Positions 33,707 to 42,138 of a DNA stretch of 64,000 nt are shown piece by piece. The DNA comes from CAXRDE01 sp964229355. Its GTDB lineage: Bacteria; Cyanobacteriota; Sericytochromatia; UBA7694. Where the stretch lies: contig CAXRDE010000023.1 in assembly GCA_964229355.1 (NCBI GenBank), positions 248,001 through 312,000 of the forward strand. Direction: 5' to 3'. Position 1 is the first letter of the stretch. Each line of letters starts with the position of its first letter. Under the pieces are notes generated by a model. It searched no databases and was not told where the DNA came from. It saw only the letters and a program-made list of their open reading frames with translations. The position numbers and the translations under genes are program-made.

Positions 33707-35959
33707 ATGGTTCAGGCTTCACGCATTATTTCACTGATTCATGCCAAAGGCGGTATTGGGGCCAGTCTTTTGGCCACCAACTTATCGGTGGGCTTTGCCC
33801 TGGCTTCAAAAACCCCCACCTTATTGATTGACCTGGACCTCAATACCGGAGGCTCTCTGGCCAGTCTCTTGTCTTTAGAAGAGTCCGCCGAAAAACAGCA
33901 CCTGGGCACTTTAATCAGGCAGCCTATTAATGTAAATACCCTGGAGGCAAACATCATTCGCCATGATAAGGGCGACGTGCATTTATTGGCTGCCCCCCCT
34001 ATTAAAGAATGGGTGAGTCTACGACCCGAACAAATTTATGAATTGCTGTTGGTGGGCAATGCCCTTTACCGCCACATTGTCATTGACGTGTCACAACCGC
34101 GCCTGAACGAAATCATGGCGGTGTGCCTGGACTGCTCAAGCGCGGTGGTGCCCGTGGTCATACCGGACATTGTTTCCCTGCAAACCAGCTCTCACCTGTT
34201 GCAAGATATTCAGACCAATGATTTTTCACTCAGTAAGTTTGAAATGATTCTCAATATGGCCGATCTTTCAAAAGACTTACCCGCCGAAGACATTAGTGGC
34301 TATTATCAGGATCGCCTCAAACGGCCCCTGCGCCTGCAAATTCCGTATGCCCCTGAAGACTGCATCAAATCCGTCAACCGGGGAATCCCCCTCTTTTATA
34401 AAGGCAAGGACGAAAACTTACGTAACGCCTTAACCCAGATGGTGCGTCACTTTCTTAAGGTTTCGCCCATTGACGTGGGCGATGTGAATATTTCGTACCG
34501 CTCCGCTATGCCCGCCACGGCGGCAGCCCCCCTACAAGCTTCCGAAAATCCTGCAGCGGCACAACCGGTCACAGCCCTCACCACCGTCAACACGGCCATC
34601 GCCGGCTGGAGTTTTGAAAAGTACCGTGAAACCCGTCAACATCTTCATGAGCGTTTACTCAAAGAGGTACGCTTGCAAGATATGGAACTGGATACCCCCG
34701 AACAAAGGGAAGAAGCCAAACGTCCGCTGCGTAAAAAGTTAGCCGAAATTATGCTGACCGACAAAATTGAGATTTCGTCGCGCAAAGAAAGCGTCCTGCT
34801 GATCGAAGCGATCCTAGACGAGGCGCTGGGCCTCGGACCGCTGGAAACCTTTCTTAAAGACCCCAGCGTCACCGAAATCATGGTAAACGGCCCGGAGCAA
34901 ATTTATGTAGAAAAAGAAGGCAAACTGGGGCTGTCTGCGCAGCAGTTTCTCAGTGAACGGCAACTGAGAGTGGTTATTGACCGTATTGTGTCACCCCTGG
35001 GACGCCGCATTGATGAAAGCTCGCCCATGGTGGATGCCCGTCTTCCTGACGGTTCACGGGTGAATATTATTATTCCCCCTTTGGCCCTAAACGGTGCCAC
35101 CCTGACCATCCGGAAATTCCCCGAAGAGCGTTTAAAGGTAAGCCACCTGGTGAATTTTGGCACCTTAGATCGCGAAATGTCGGCCTTTTTAGACGGTTGT
35201 GTACAGGCCCGCCTCAATATTTTGATCTGCGGGGGAACCGGCTCCGGTAAGACCACGCTTTTGAATATTTTATCTTCGTTTATTCCCCATGGCGCACGGA
35301 TTGTCACCATTGAAGACGCCGCCGAACTGCAGTTGGATCAAAAGCACGTGATTCGCTTAGAGTCACGTCCCGCCAATATGGAGGGCAAAGGCCAGGTTTC
35401 AATTCGCGACCTGGTGAAAAACTCCCTGCGGATGCGCCCCGATCGCATTGTGGTGGGAGAAGTCCGGGGCGGAGAAGCTCTGGACATGCTGCAAGCGATG
35501 AACACGGGCCACGAAGGATCCTTGACCACCTGCCACGCCAATGCCCCCCGAGAGGCCCTTGCGCGCCTGGAAACCATGGTATTGATGGCTGGTGTAGATC
35601 TGCCGATTCGCGCCATTCGCGAACAAATTGCCTCTGCGGTGGACCTGATTGTGCACCAATCCCGTTTGCGAGACGGCACCCGTAAAATCATGCATATTAC
35701 AGAAGTCAGCGGCATGGAGGGCGACACCATCACGCTACAAGATATCTTCAAGTACGAACAAATGACCGTGGATGCCCAGGGCAATGTGGTGGGACGTTTT
35801 GTACAGTCTGAAATCCGCCCCCAGGTGCTGGATCGCTTTACCAGCTATGGCATCCCTATCCCCAAAAGCTTTACCGAAGAAGGCCAGCGCCTCAACGATT
35901 TTCTGGGTCCAGAACAAGAGCCCGGCGAAAAAGAGCAGAAGAAAGGGTTTTTCTGGTAA
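33707..35959 (+). CDS. CpaE-CpaF fusion, Tad-type pilus localisation/secretion ATPase
   Basis: A 750-residue fusion. Residues 1-250 are a MinD/ParA-like domain of CpaE type: SLIHAKGGIGASLLATNL keeps the deviant Lys but has GAS where MinD has GKT, as in CpaE proteins. Residues about 300-750 are CpaF/TadA: GPLETFLKDPSVTEIMVNG, Walker A ICGGTGSGKTTLLN, TIEDAAELQL, Walker B DRIVVGEVRGGEALD and GHEGSLTTCHANAP. CpaF drives secretion or assembly of Tad/Flp pili, and CpaE positions the machine; these are usually separate genes. No tadB/tadC, pilin or secretin lies nearby. AAGGA lies nine bases before the ATG. The next gene starts at the base after the stop. Confidence 0.92.
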   Translation: MVQASRIISLIHAKGGIGASLLATNLSVGFALASKTPTLLIDLDLNTGGSLASLLSLEESAEKQHLGTLIRQPINVNTLEANIIRHDKGDVHLLAAPPIKEWVSLRPEQIYELLLVGNALYRHIVIDVSQPRLNEIMAVCLDCSSAVVPVVIPDIVSLQTSSHLLQDIQTNDFSLSKFEMILNMADLSKDLPAEDISGYYQDRLKRPLRLQIPYAPEDCIKSVNRGIPLFYKGKDENLRNALTQMVRHFLKVSPIDVGDVNISYRSAMPATAAAPLQASENPAAAQPVTALTTVNTAIAGWSFEKYRETRQHLHERLLKEVRLQDMELDTPEQREEAKRPLRKKLAEIMLTDKIEISSRKESVLLIEAILDEALGLGPLETFLKDPSVTEIMVNGPEQIYVEKEGKLGLSAQQFLSERQLRVVIDRIVSPLGRRIDESSPMVDARLPDGSRVNIIIPPLALNGATLTIRKFPEERLKVSHLVNFGTLDREMSAFLDGCVQARLNILICGGTGSGKTTLLNILSSFIPHGARIVTIEDAAELQLDQKHVIRLESRPANMEGKGQVSIRDLVKNSLRMRPDRIVVGEVRGGEALDMLQAMNTGHEGSLTTCHANAPREALARLETMVLMAGVDLPIRAIREQIASAVDLIVHQSRLRDGTRKIMHITEVSGMEGDTITLQDIFKYEQMTVDAQGNVVGRFVQSEIRPQVLDRFTSYGIPIPKSFTEEGQRLNDFLGPEQEPGEKEQKKGFFW

Positions 35960-36715
35960 ATGCACATCTTAGCGCTTTTGGAATTGGCAGCTCAGATTTA
36001 TTGCATTGTGCACTGCATCCAGCGTCGAAAAAGCACCTGGTGGGTATTTTTAATCCTCTTTGTGCCCGTTATTGGTTGTATTGTTTACTTTATTACCGAA
36101 ATCAGGCCCGACCAGCAAAGGGCCTATCGCAGAGGCACCGCCAACGCCAATCCGCTGCGCTATCGCCCCGCCAAACAAGATATACCCCGCCTGCGTCAAG
36201 AAATTGAGTTTTCAAATACCGTGCAAAACAAAGAAAACCTGGCCGATGCCCTGTGCCTGCAAGGGGAATACCGCGAGGCCATGGGGGTTTACCAATCGTG
36301 CCTGCAAGGTTTCAACGAAAACGATCTGGGAATTCTCTACAAGCTGGCTGAAGCGGCTTTCGCCGCCGACGACTATGACGCCAGCTTACAAGCGCTGCAC
36401 AAAATTCGCGCCTTGTCCGATTATCGGGGGAGCAAGGTCCGCCTGCTGCTGGCTCGCAACTACGCTGGCCTGGGCCAACACGACAAAGCCAAAGCGACTT
36501 TTTTACAGGCCTTAGAAAAGCACAGCGACCTCGAAATTCCCTACCGTTATGCCGAGTACCTGTATACCCAAAAAGATCTGCCCGCCGCCATGAGCCAGCT
36601 GAACTTTATTGAGCAGACGGTGGCCCGCATGCCACGACATGCGCAAAAGCTCAACAAAACCTGGATTCAGTCTGCCAAAAAAGCGCAAAAAGCCTTACAA
36701 CAAGAGCTAGGCTAA
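35960..36715 (+). CDS. Membrane-anchored TPR protein (PLDc_N-like N-terminus)
   Basis: A 251-residue protein. Two hydrophobic segments near the N-terminus (residues 1-18 and about 28-46, WWVFLILFVPVIGCIVYF) match the short PLDc_N-type membrane domain. Residues about 90-240 hold TPR-like repeats (DALCLQGEYREAMGVYQ, LARNYAGLGQHDKAK). The ATG directly follows the TAA of the CpaE-CpaF gene, so the two are coupled. In this place, where tadB/tadC might be expected, it could be a membrane partner for the ATPase, but it is not homologous to TadB/C. Confidence 0.8.
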   Translation: MHILALLELAAQIYCIVHCIQRRKSTWWVFLILFVPVIGCIVYFITEIRPDQQRAYRRGTANANPLRYRPAKQDIPRLRQEIEFSNTVQNKENLADALCLQGEYREAMGVYQSCLQGFNENDLGILYKLAEAAFAADDYDASLQALHKIRALSDYRGSKVRLLLARNYAGLGQHDKAKATFLQALEKHSDLEIPYRYAEYLYTQKDLPAAMSQLNFIEQTVARMPRHAQKLNKTWIQSAKKAQKALQQELG

Positions 36716-36731
36716 AGCCCAGGGCGTTCTC

Positions 36732-36740
36732 TGTTATACT
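36732..36740 (+). promoter_or_regulatory. Extended -10 promoter of the TolB-like gene
   Basis: TGTTATACT is an extended -10 with no clear -35. It predicts a leader of about 23 bases that includes AAGGAG before the GTG at 36770. Confidence 0.5.
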
Positions 36741-36769
36741 GTAAAGCAAAAAAACAAGGAGACACTCCT

Positions 36770-37657
36770 GTGAAAATACGTGCGCTATTGCTGGGGTTAT
36801 TATCTGTATCTTGCTTAACGGCCTGTCCCGAGAAACGTCCCGGAGACGACTCTCCGAATCTGGGCAAAATCATTTTTTCTAGCGATCGCTCGGGCAACCA
36901 TGAGATTTTCATCATGAACGCTGACGCCACAGGAGCGGTGAACCTAACCCAAAACAGCGCCGCAGACTATATGCCCACCTGGTCTCCCGACCGCTCTCAA
37001 ATCGCCTTTGTTTCTGAGCGCGATGGCAACCCCGAAATTTACCTCATGAACGCCGACGGCAAAAACGTACGCCGTTTGACCAACCACGACAGCGATGACT
37101 ATTTCCCGGCCTTTTCACCTGATGGAAAATGGATTAGCTTCACCAGCCTGCGCGACGGCAACCAGGATGTGTACGTCATTCAAAGTACCGGCGGGGGCTT
37201 GAAAAACATCACCCGCTCGCCCCATAACGAAGCGGTGGCCACCTGGTCCCCCGACGGCAAACACCTACTCTACGTCAGCGATGCAGAAGGCAATAACGAG
37301 CTCTATCTCAGCAACAGTGACGGCAGCAACCCTAAAAACCTGACCCGGCACCCCAAAGCCGATTATGGCGGACATTTTTCAAACGATGGCAAGTTGATCG
37401 CTTTTTCTTCAAATCGAGACAGCGCCGATAACGAAATCTATGTGATGAACACCGACGGCAGCAATGTGCGTCGCGTCACCCAGGACGACAACGCAAAGTT
37501 TGGTCCCGTCTTTGCCCGCAAAAGCAATCAAATTCTCTTTTCAGGCATTTCAGACCCCAATCTCAAAGAGGGCTACGATCTGTTTATTCTTAACTTAGAA
37601 GGACAGTCGCGCAAAATCACCGCCAACGCCTATGACAATAGCGAAGGCCACTGGTAA
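36770..37657 (+). CDS. TolB-like beta-propeller lipoprotein
   Basis: A 295-residue protein with a short signal peptide and lipobox LTAC (Cys 19), then five to six PD40/WD40-like blades with repeated patterns such as FSSDRSGNHEIFIMNADATG and WSPDRSQIAFVSERDGNPEIY. Such propellers occur in TolB and in many surface-exposed carbohydrate- or protein-binding lipoproteins; the TolB N-terminal domain is absent, so this is not TolB itself. AAGGAG lies eight bases before the GTG start. The 3' end overlaps the following peptidase gene by 26 bp if that gene starts at 37632. Confidence 0.85.
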   Translation: MKIRALLLGLLSVSCLTACPEKRPGDDSPNLGKIIFSSDRSGNHEIFIMNADATGAVNLTQNSAADYMPTWSPDRSQIAFVSERDGNPEIYLMNADGKNVRRLTNHDSDDYFPAFSPDGKWISFTSLRDGNQDVYVIQSTGGGLKNITRSPHNEAVATWSPDGKHLLYVSDAEGNNELYLSNSDGSNPKNLTRHPKADYGGHFSNDGKLIAFSSNRDSADNEIYVMNTDGSNVRRVTQDDNAKFGPVFARKSNQILFSGISDPNLKEGYDLFILNLEGQSRKITANAYDNSEGHW

Positions 37658-38576
37658 TTCGCATTTGTCTACCCCTCGCTTTCAGCCCCGTCTCCTCATT
37701 CATGGCGGGGCTGGTACTTTATTTAAAGGACGCCTCAGCCCGGAGCGGGAGGTCCTGGCCCGAACGGGTTTACAACAGGCCCTTGAACAGGCAAAATCCG
37801 CCCTGGAGCACTCTGCTCTGGAAGCCGTCAGCATCGCGGTCAGTGTCTTAGAAGACTGCCCCGCCTTTAATGCCGGACGAGGTGCCGTTTACACCCATGA
37901 AGGCACCCAGGAAATGGATGCCGCCATCATGCTGGGCAGCACCCAGGCCGCCGGGGCCATTGCCGGCGTCAAAGGCATTAAAAACCCCATTCAGGCGGCC
38001 CGACAGGTGCTAGAACACTCTCCCCATGTGTTCTTAGTGGGCAGCGGTGCAGAAACCTTCGCCCGTGAGCGGGGCTGCGTCTTTGCCGAGCCCGCATATT
38101 TTCATTCCGATTACCGCTGGCAACAGCTGCTGAGTATTCGCAATAGCCAGAGCACGGCCCTGGACCATAATCTGGGGACCGTGGGTGCCGTGGCCCTTGA
38201 TGCCCACGGTGTGCTGGCAGCGGCCACCTCCACGGGCGGCATGACCAATAAGCGCTATGGTCGGGTGGGGGACTCGCCCCTCATTGGGTGTGGCACCTAT
38301 GCCAGTCCCTGGGGCGCCATCTCGGCCACGGGACACGGCGAATACTTTATACGCAGTGCCTTTGCAGCCACCATTGCCAACCGTTTACGCTACAGCAAAA
38401 CGCCCCTTCACATCATCTGCGAAGAGGCGTTAGAAGATATTGCGCAACTGGGCGGCGGCGGCGGCGTTATTGCCCTGGACGCCCAGGGCAACTTTGCCAT
38501 GCCCTTTAATACCGGGCGCATGTACCGGGGAACCGTCACGCTGAGTAGCTCCCCGGAAATCGACATTTACGCTTAG
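37632..38576 (+). CDS. Isoaspartyl peptidase / L-asparaginase (Ntn-hydrolase family T2)
   Basis: A 314-residue threonine-nucleophile hydrolase that matures by self-cleavage and removes isoaspartyl residues from damaged peptides or hydrolyses asparagine. Motifs: LLIHGGAGT near the N-terminus, FNAGRGAVYTHEG, the nucleophile in LGTVGAVALDAHG, GRVGDSPLIGCGTYAS and SATGHGEYFIR. Gly-rich AQLGGGGGVIALD is typical of the beta subunit. The start is uncertain: the ATG at 37632 overlaps the upstream gene by 26 bp, and a TTG at 37665 avoids overlap; neither has a good ribosome site. No signal peptide, so cytoplasmic. Confidence 0.9.
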   Translation: MTIAKATGNSHLSTPRFQPRLLIHGGAGTLFKGRLSPEREVLARTGLQQALEQAKSALEHSALEAVSIAVSVLEDCPAFNAGRGAVYTHEGTQEMDAAIMLGSTQAAGAIAGVKGIKNPIQAARQVLEHSPHVFLVGSGAETFARERGCVFAEPAYFHSDYRWQQLLSIRNSQSTALDHNLGTVGAVALDAHGVLAAATSTGGMTNKRYGRVGDSPLIGCGTYASPWGAISATGHGEYFIRSAFAATIANRLRYSKTPLHIICEEALEDIAQLGGGGGVIALDAQGNFAMPFNTGRMYRGTVTLSSSPEIDIYA

Positions 38577-38579
38577 GGC

Positions 38580-39476
38580 TTACTGCGCGACGAAGCGCAC
38601 TTCCTGGGCTTTGCGAATGGCAATCGAGTTGGCCCCTTTTAAGTCGCCTTTGTTGGGACGGGTTTCAATGGCGCTCACCTGAATGGTATAACCCGCGGTA
38701 CTGCCAATGCCCACCAAAGGCACTTCGCTGCGTGCAGGGTCAGGACGCGCGCTGGAAATCACCAGTTTATTGGTTAAAGCCAAAGGCACTTCCAATTTGG
38801 GATCCATGGGACCACTGACGCTGGAGCCCTCTTTGCGCTCGGTGCCTGAAGTGGTGCCGTAACTGATGGTGGTGTTTTTGGTAATGGCACCCCAGAGCAC
38901 TTTGCCCGTGGCATCGCTAACTTTCACATGATACAGACCGGTGCCGGCATCTTCCCAGCTAAACTGGTGGCCCGTACCCAGGGGATCTTTCAGGGTGACG
39001 TTATTGCCTTCGGGTACGGTAATACCAAAGGGTTGCACAGAGCTGGCGCTAATAATGCGAATGGGCTCAGACTGGGCACTGGCTACCGCAATATTGTTGG
39101 CGTTGTCTGCCCGAATCGAATAGATATAGTCCACATCGGCTTCTAAGCTGGGGCTTTCATCTTTCAGGGTCTGTTGGCTGGTGCCATTGAGCACTTCAAG
39201 CTGTTCTGCGCTCGACAGAGATTCGCTGGACTTACGGCGGAAGAATTTTAAAGACTTTGCGGTACCGGGAATACCGGACCACGACAGAGAAATATCTGAA
39301 GTACTGGAGCCATTGGGACTGATTTCGGTCACCGCAATTGCACTTAGCTCAGCGTCGGCAGGATTGCCCACCGTGGCAGGACTTTCGCCACAGGCTGAGA
39401 GTAGAGCAGTGGCCGCAGTCATGGCCACAAGCGCGGTTTGGATGAGTTTGCGTGAGGGGGTGGATGTCTGAATCAT
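38580..39476 (-). CDS. Lipoprotein with fibronectin-like beta domains
   Basis: A 298-residue protein with a signal peptide and lipobox LLSAC (Cys at about residue 29). The mature part is Ser/Thr-rich and beta-predicted; phrases such as ISLSWSGIPGTAKSLKFFRR and VDYIYSIRADNANNIAVASAQSEPI resemble fibronectin type III folds. AAGG lies about eight bases before the ATG. It converges with the peptidase gene, with 3 bp between stops. Probably a surface or outer-membrane protein; the function is unknown. Confidence 0.75.
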   Translation of the reverse strand: MIQTSTPSRKLIQTALVAMTAATALLSACGESPATVGNPADAELSAIAVTEISPNGSSTSDISLSWSGIPGTAKSLKFFRRKSSESLSSAEQLEVLNGTSQQTLKDESPSLEADVDYIYSIRADNANNIAVASAQSEPIRIISASSVQPFGITVPEGNNVTLKDPLGTGHQFSWEDAGTGLYHVKVSDATGKVLWGAITKNTTISYGTTSGTERKEGSSVSGPMDPKLEVPLALTNKLVISSARPDPARSEVPLVGIGSTAGYTIQVSAIETRPNKGDLKGANSIAIRKAQEVRFVAQ

Positions 39477-39532
39477 TGAAGAACCTTCTTTCTGGTGTTA
39501 TGGTAAGAGGACGTTGTTTTAAAAAAAAAGTT

Positions 39533-40660
39533 TCACAGACACTTGTCAATCAGCGAGACAAAAGCCTGATCTTGTTCGGTGAGCACCGAGTGAAATTTGC
39601 CTTTAATGGTGGGCTCAAAATTAAGACTGGCAAACATGTCTTGTTGCAAGCGATACACATCAATACAGCGGTGGGTCACCAGAAAAGCGCCCTGGTCTTT
39701 ATGCAGGGTATTGGCCCAGCAGATGAGCTTTTCGGGGTCAAAAAACTCCATGGGCAGCCCGCCCATCAGGTGTTCTTCAGAGGTCATGTAAGGCCCTAAA
39801 AGCGTCACCACATCATACTTTTCTTTGGGTTCATGCTGAAAGACATTCTCGTTTAAATAGCGGCTGCGGGTGGCAATGGGGTCCACATAAGAGAGAGCAT
39901 GGTCCACGCAGCTATAGCCTTCCATATCGAGACGGTAAGGATCCAATTCAATGCCCGTCAAAAAGACGGCTCTGGGCGTTTGCGTATGAGAGAGGGCAAA
40001 AAACTGATACAGGGCAGGAGCATAGGTCCAACTGGCCGCACCAATATCTAAGATCTGCAGGGTCTCTTTTTGCCAAATACAGTGATCTGCCCCAAAGCAG
40101 TCTTCTAGAATCTCTAAGGTTTCTAAGACCCGGCGGAACGCATCCACGGGCAAATAGCCGCGCCAGGCGTGGAGCTGGTAACGCTCGATATAGTCATGGG
40201 CCATAGTGAGAGCGCGCGAGGCGATTTCTGGCGACAGATCTGCAAACAATTGCGCGTCATCCCAGGAGGAACGAAAGCGGATTTTTCCGGCCACGGGACG
40301 GGTGCGTTGGCGCAAGCGATACGCCGAATGATTGGCCTTGTCTAAGAGATCCTGACGGCTCATGGCCGTGGGGCTAAAGAACACCAGGGCTCGGGGAAAC
40401 ATTTGTTTGATCAAGCGCTCCAAAACCAGACCATTGGTGGATTGATGGTCATTAATGCCCACCACCACCGGCTGAAACTTTTGCAATTCCTGAATCATGT
40501 CTTGTACCACAATGGTCTCTTCGTGAAAATCCCAGTGGCGCACTTCATTGGCTTCTTTATGTAAAAAGTCAGACAGCGGAAAGGGGGTATCGGGAAAGTA
40601 CACGTCTTGCCAGTACAGTTCAAGGGGGGTGATAGGGCAATCAATTAAAGCAATTCTCAC
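39533..40660 (-). CDS. Methyltransferase-like protein with B12-binding-like N-terminus
   Basis: A 375-residue protein, tentatively two-part. Residues 1-110 resemble the Rossmann-type B12-binding region of radical-SAM proteins (RIALIDCPITPLELYW, PVVVGINDHQSTNGLVLERL) without an obvious cobalamin His motif. Residues about 200-340 resemble a SAM-dependent methyltransferase (LQILDIGAASWTYAPALYQFF, LTGIELDPYRL, YDVVTLLGPY). There is no CxxxCxxC, so it is not a radical-SAM enzyme. GTG start, 5 bp after the preceding small gene. It is the last gene of a four-gene minus-strand cluster that begins with a toxin-antitoxin-like pair. Confidence 0.6.
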   Translation of the reverse strand: MRIALIDCPITPLELYWQDVYFPDTPFPLSDFLHKEANEVRHWDFHEETIVVQDMIQELQKFQPVVVGINDHQSTNGLVLERLIKQMFPRALVFFSPTAMSRQDLLDKANHSAYRLRQRTRPVAGKIRFRSSWDDAQLFADLSPEIASRALTMAHDYIERYQLHAWRGYLPVDAFRRVLETLEILEDCFGADHCIWQKETLQILDIGAASWTYAPALYQFFALSHTQTPRAVFLTGIELDPYRLDMEGYSCVDHALSYVDPIATRSRYLNENVFQHEPKEKYDVVTLLGPYMTSEEHLMGGLPMEFFDPEKLICWANTLHKDQGAFLVTHRCIDVYRLQQDMFASLNFEPTIKGKFHSVLTEQDQAFVSLIDKCL

Positions 40661-40665
40661 AGCAC

Positions 40666-41025
40666 TTACCGGGTAATGGGGCGGAAAATGGTTTTGGTGG
40701 GAACAAAAGCCACAGGACGCACCGCACGCATGGTGGTATAACCCAGGGGACCCGAGATGACTTCAGGCCCCAACTGACCATAGGCCGGGTTTTCCAGAAT
40801 ATTGATTTTAATCACGGACATCAACTGGTTCAAAGCGGAGCGCACAGGGTCTTTAACGGTAAATAAAAAGACCTCAAGGTCTTCTTCGGGTTGCCGGTTA
40901 AGGTTGCTCTGCGACTGTGAATGCTGTTGTTCTTCTTTGTGAACCCGCCGGGTGCGGCGAGAAACATAGTCGGGGCCAAAGCCACTGCCTCCAAAGCGAA
41001 TCCCACCGGTTGCTGCTGTTGTCAT
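40666..41025 (-). CDS. Small hypothetical protein
   Basis: A 119-residue protein I do not recognise. The N-terminal 45 residues are polar and basic (SRRTRRVHKEEQQHSQSQSN) and probably disordered. Residues about 48-80 look ordered and may contain a helix (VRSALNQLMSVIKINIL). There is no signal peptide. AGG seven bases before the ATG supports the start. It lies between the Doc-like gene (35 bp) and the methyltransferase-like gene (5 bp), so is probably co-transcribed. Confidence 0.65.
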   Translation of the reverse strand: MTTAATGGIRFGGSGFGPDYVSRRTRRVHKEEQQHSQSQSNLNRQPEEDLEVFLFTVKDPVRSALNQLMSVIKINILENPAYGQLGPEVISGPLGYTTMRAVRPVAFVPTKTIFRPITR

Positions 41026-41060
41026 GATTTACCTACCCAATACAAATCTAACATAAAGGT

Positions 41061-41459
41061 TTAAAGGCACTCCTGTGCTGTAGCACGACTGGTTAACCAG
41101 GCGGCAATTTGCGGGAGCGTTTCTTGTTGCAAGGCCATGGAGCCAATATATTCTAAATCTTCGGCATCAGAGCGCAGGGCCTGACCGTTTAAACGCAAAA
41201 AGAGATCCGCTCCAAAAAACCCCGTCAGCGCGTTCATTTTAATGAAGGGTTTTTGTTTAACACAGGTATCGACCAATACTGCCGCTTTTTGCCAGAGGTC
41301 GTGAAAGGGCTCGTAGCCCCCTTCAAGCTTCAGCTGGGGTCGCGAGATGGCATCTTCAAGGGCCGACAAAGACTGAATACCAAAGGGCATTTTTTCGCGC
41401 TGGCTCAAATAGGCGTTTAAATACAGTAATTCTGTGGCAGATAAATAGCGAATACTCAT
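41061..41459 (-). CDS. Doc-like protein with destroyed Fic motif
   Basis: A 132-residue protein with the fold pattern of the Doc branch of Fic proteins: IRYLSATELLYLNAYLSQRE, LSALEDAISRPQ, FHDLWQKAAVLVDTCV and LFLRLNG. Doc/Fic proteins phosphorylate or AMPylate targets through HxFx(D/E)GNK(R). Here the equivalent reads KPFIKMNALTG: Phe and Asn remain, but His, Asp, Lys and Arg are replaced, so phosphotransfer should be impossible. The ATG overlaps the TGA of the upstream 66-residue gene (ATGA), the layout of a toxin-antitoxin pair. It may be a binding protein derived from a toxin. Confidence 0.75.
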   Translation of the reverse strand: MSIRYLSATELLYLNAYLSQREKMPFGIQSLSALEDAISRPQLKLEGGYEPFHDLWQKAAVLVDTCVKQKPFIKMNALTGFFGADLFLRLNGQALRSDAEDLEYIGSMALQQETLPQIAAWLTSRATAQECL

Positions 41460-41656
41460 AGGTCAAAAAGGTGTCCATGGGCGGCCACAGCAGCTTGTAG
41501 CGCTTCGGTAAAGTCTTTGCGTTGGGGAGCCTGCTGACAGCTCAGGTCATAATGGTTGAGCAAAACCGTCAGGCACGCATCCTGACTTAATTGCAATTGT
41601 TCCGCAAGGCTGCGCAAGCGCGACTGATTCTCTGCGGATAAGACCGTTTCAGACAT
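41456..41656 (-). CDS. Small antitoxin-like protein (possible ribbon-helix-helix)
   Basis: A 66-residue protein. A short strand (ETVLS) followed by two helices (AENQSRLRSLAEQLQLS and DACLTVLLNHY) fits a ribbon-helix-helix or similar DNA-binding fold, but no family match is certain. It is translationally coupled by a 4-base overlap to the Doc-like gene, as antitoxins usually are to toxins. It is not Phd-like. AT-rich sequence upstream (-10-like CATAAT at 41672-41677 and GATAAT at 41685-41690 on the minus strand) may hold its promoter and an autoregulatory site. Confidence 0.65.
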   Translation of the reverse strand: MSETVLSAENQSRLRSLAEQLQLSQDACLTVLLNHYDLSCQQAPQRKDFTEALQAAVAAHGHLFDL

Positions 41657-41761
41657 TTAAAGGCATTCCCGATTATGATTTGCTATTATCTTAGCATGAA
41701 GCGGAGTGTGAAAAAAGTGATTGCTGTAGGGTCTGAGAGCTGATTTTTTCAGGGTCTCCCG

Positions 41762-41770
41762 TGCTAAAAT
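41762..41770 (+). promoter_or_regulatory. Possible extended -10 promoter of the 41812-43455 pair
   Basis: TGCTAAAAT is an extended -10-like element. It gives a leader of about 35 bases before the ATG at 41812. The 155-bp divergent gap also serves the antitoxin-like gene. Weak evidence. Confidence 0.35.
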
Positions 41771-41811
41771 TAGACTTAGACAAAACATAACCTGATAATA
41801 ATAAAGCATTG

Positions 41812-42126
41812 ATGAAAAAAACCACGTATTTAAGCTTACTCTTCTGTCTTTTTTGCAGCACCGCCTGTGCTGAGGGTCTTGTGCTGGAACCCCAGGAGCC
41901 GCTTGGCGTGGAGCGCATCGCCTTACCTACCCCTGAGCCCACGGTGATTCCCTCACCCGAAACCCGGCTCGAATACACCCAGCATTATTTAAAAAAAGGC
42001 GCTGAAAAAGTCAAAACCCACCGCCAATTGATTTGGCCCCTGATTTTTCTCTTGCTGATCGGCTGGGGCTTTTTCAAACTGCTGCAGTGGATCTATGAAT
42101 TGACCACCTCAAGTCCATCGTTTTAA
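41812..42126 (+). CDS. Small membrane-anchored protein beside the CARF-nuclease homologue
   Basis: A 104-residue protein. The N-terminal signal sequence (MKKTTYLSLLFCLFCSTAC) could be cut by signal peptidase I or, less typically, as a lipoprotein at Cys 19. A Pro/Glu/Thr-rich stretch follows, and the C-terminal third has one transmembrane helix (LIWPLIFLLLIGWGFFKLL). I chose the ATG at 41812 over a TTG one codon earlier. It ends 12 bp before the 42139 gene, so the two are very likely co-expressed; it could anchor or signal for its neighbour. No family recognised. Confidence 0.7.
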   Translation: MKKTTYLSLLFCLFCSTACAEGLVLEPQEPLGVERIALPTPEPTVIPSPETRLEYTQHYLKKGAEKVKTHRQLIWPLIFLLLIGWGFFKLLQWIYELTTSSPSF

Positions 42127-42138
42127 AAGGGGATTTTT

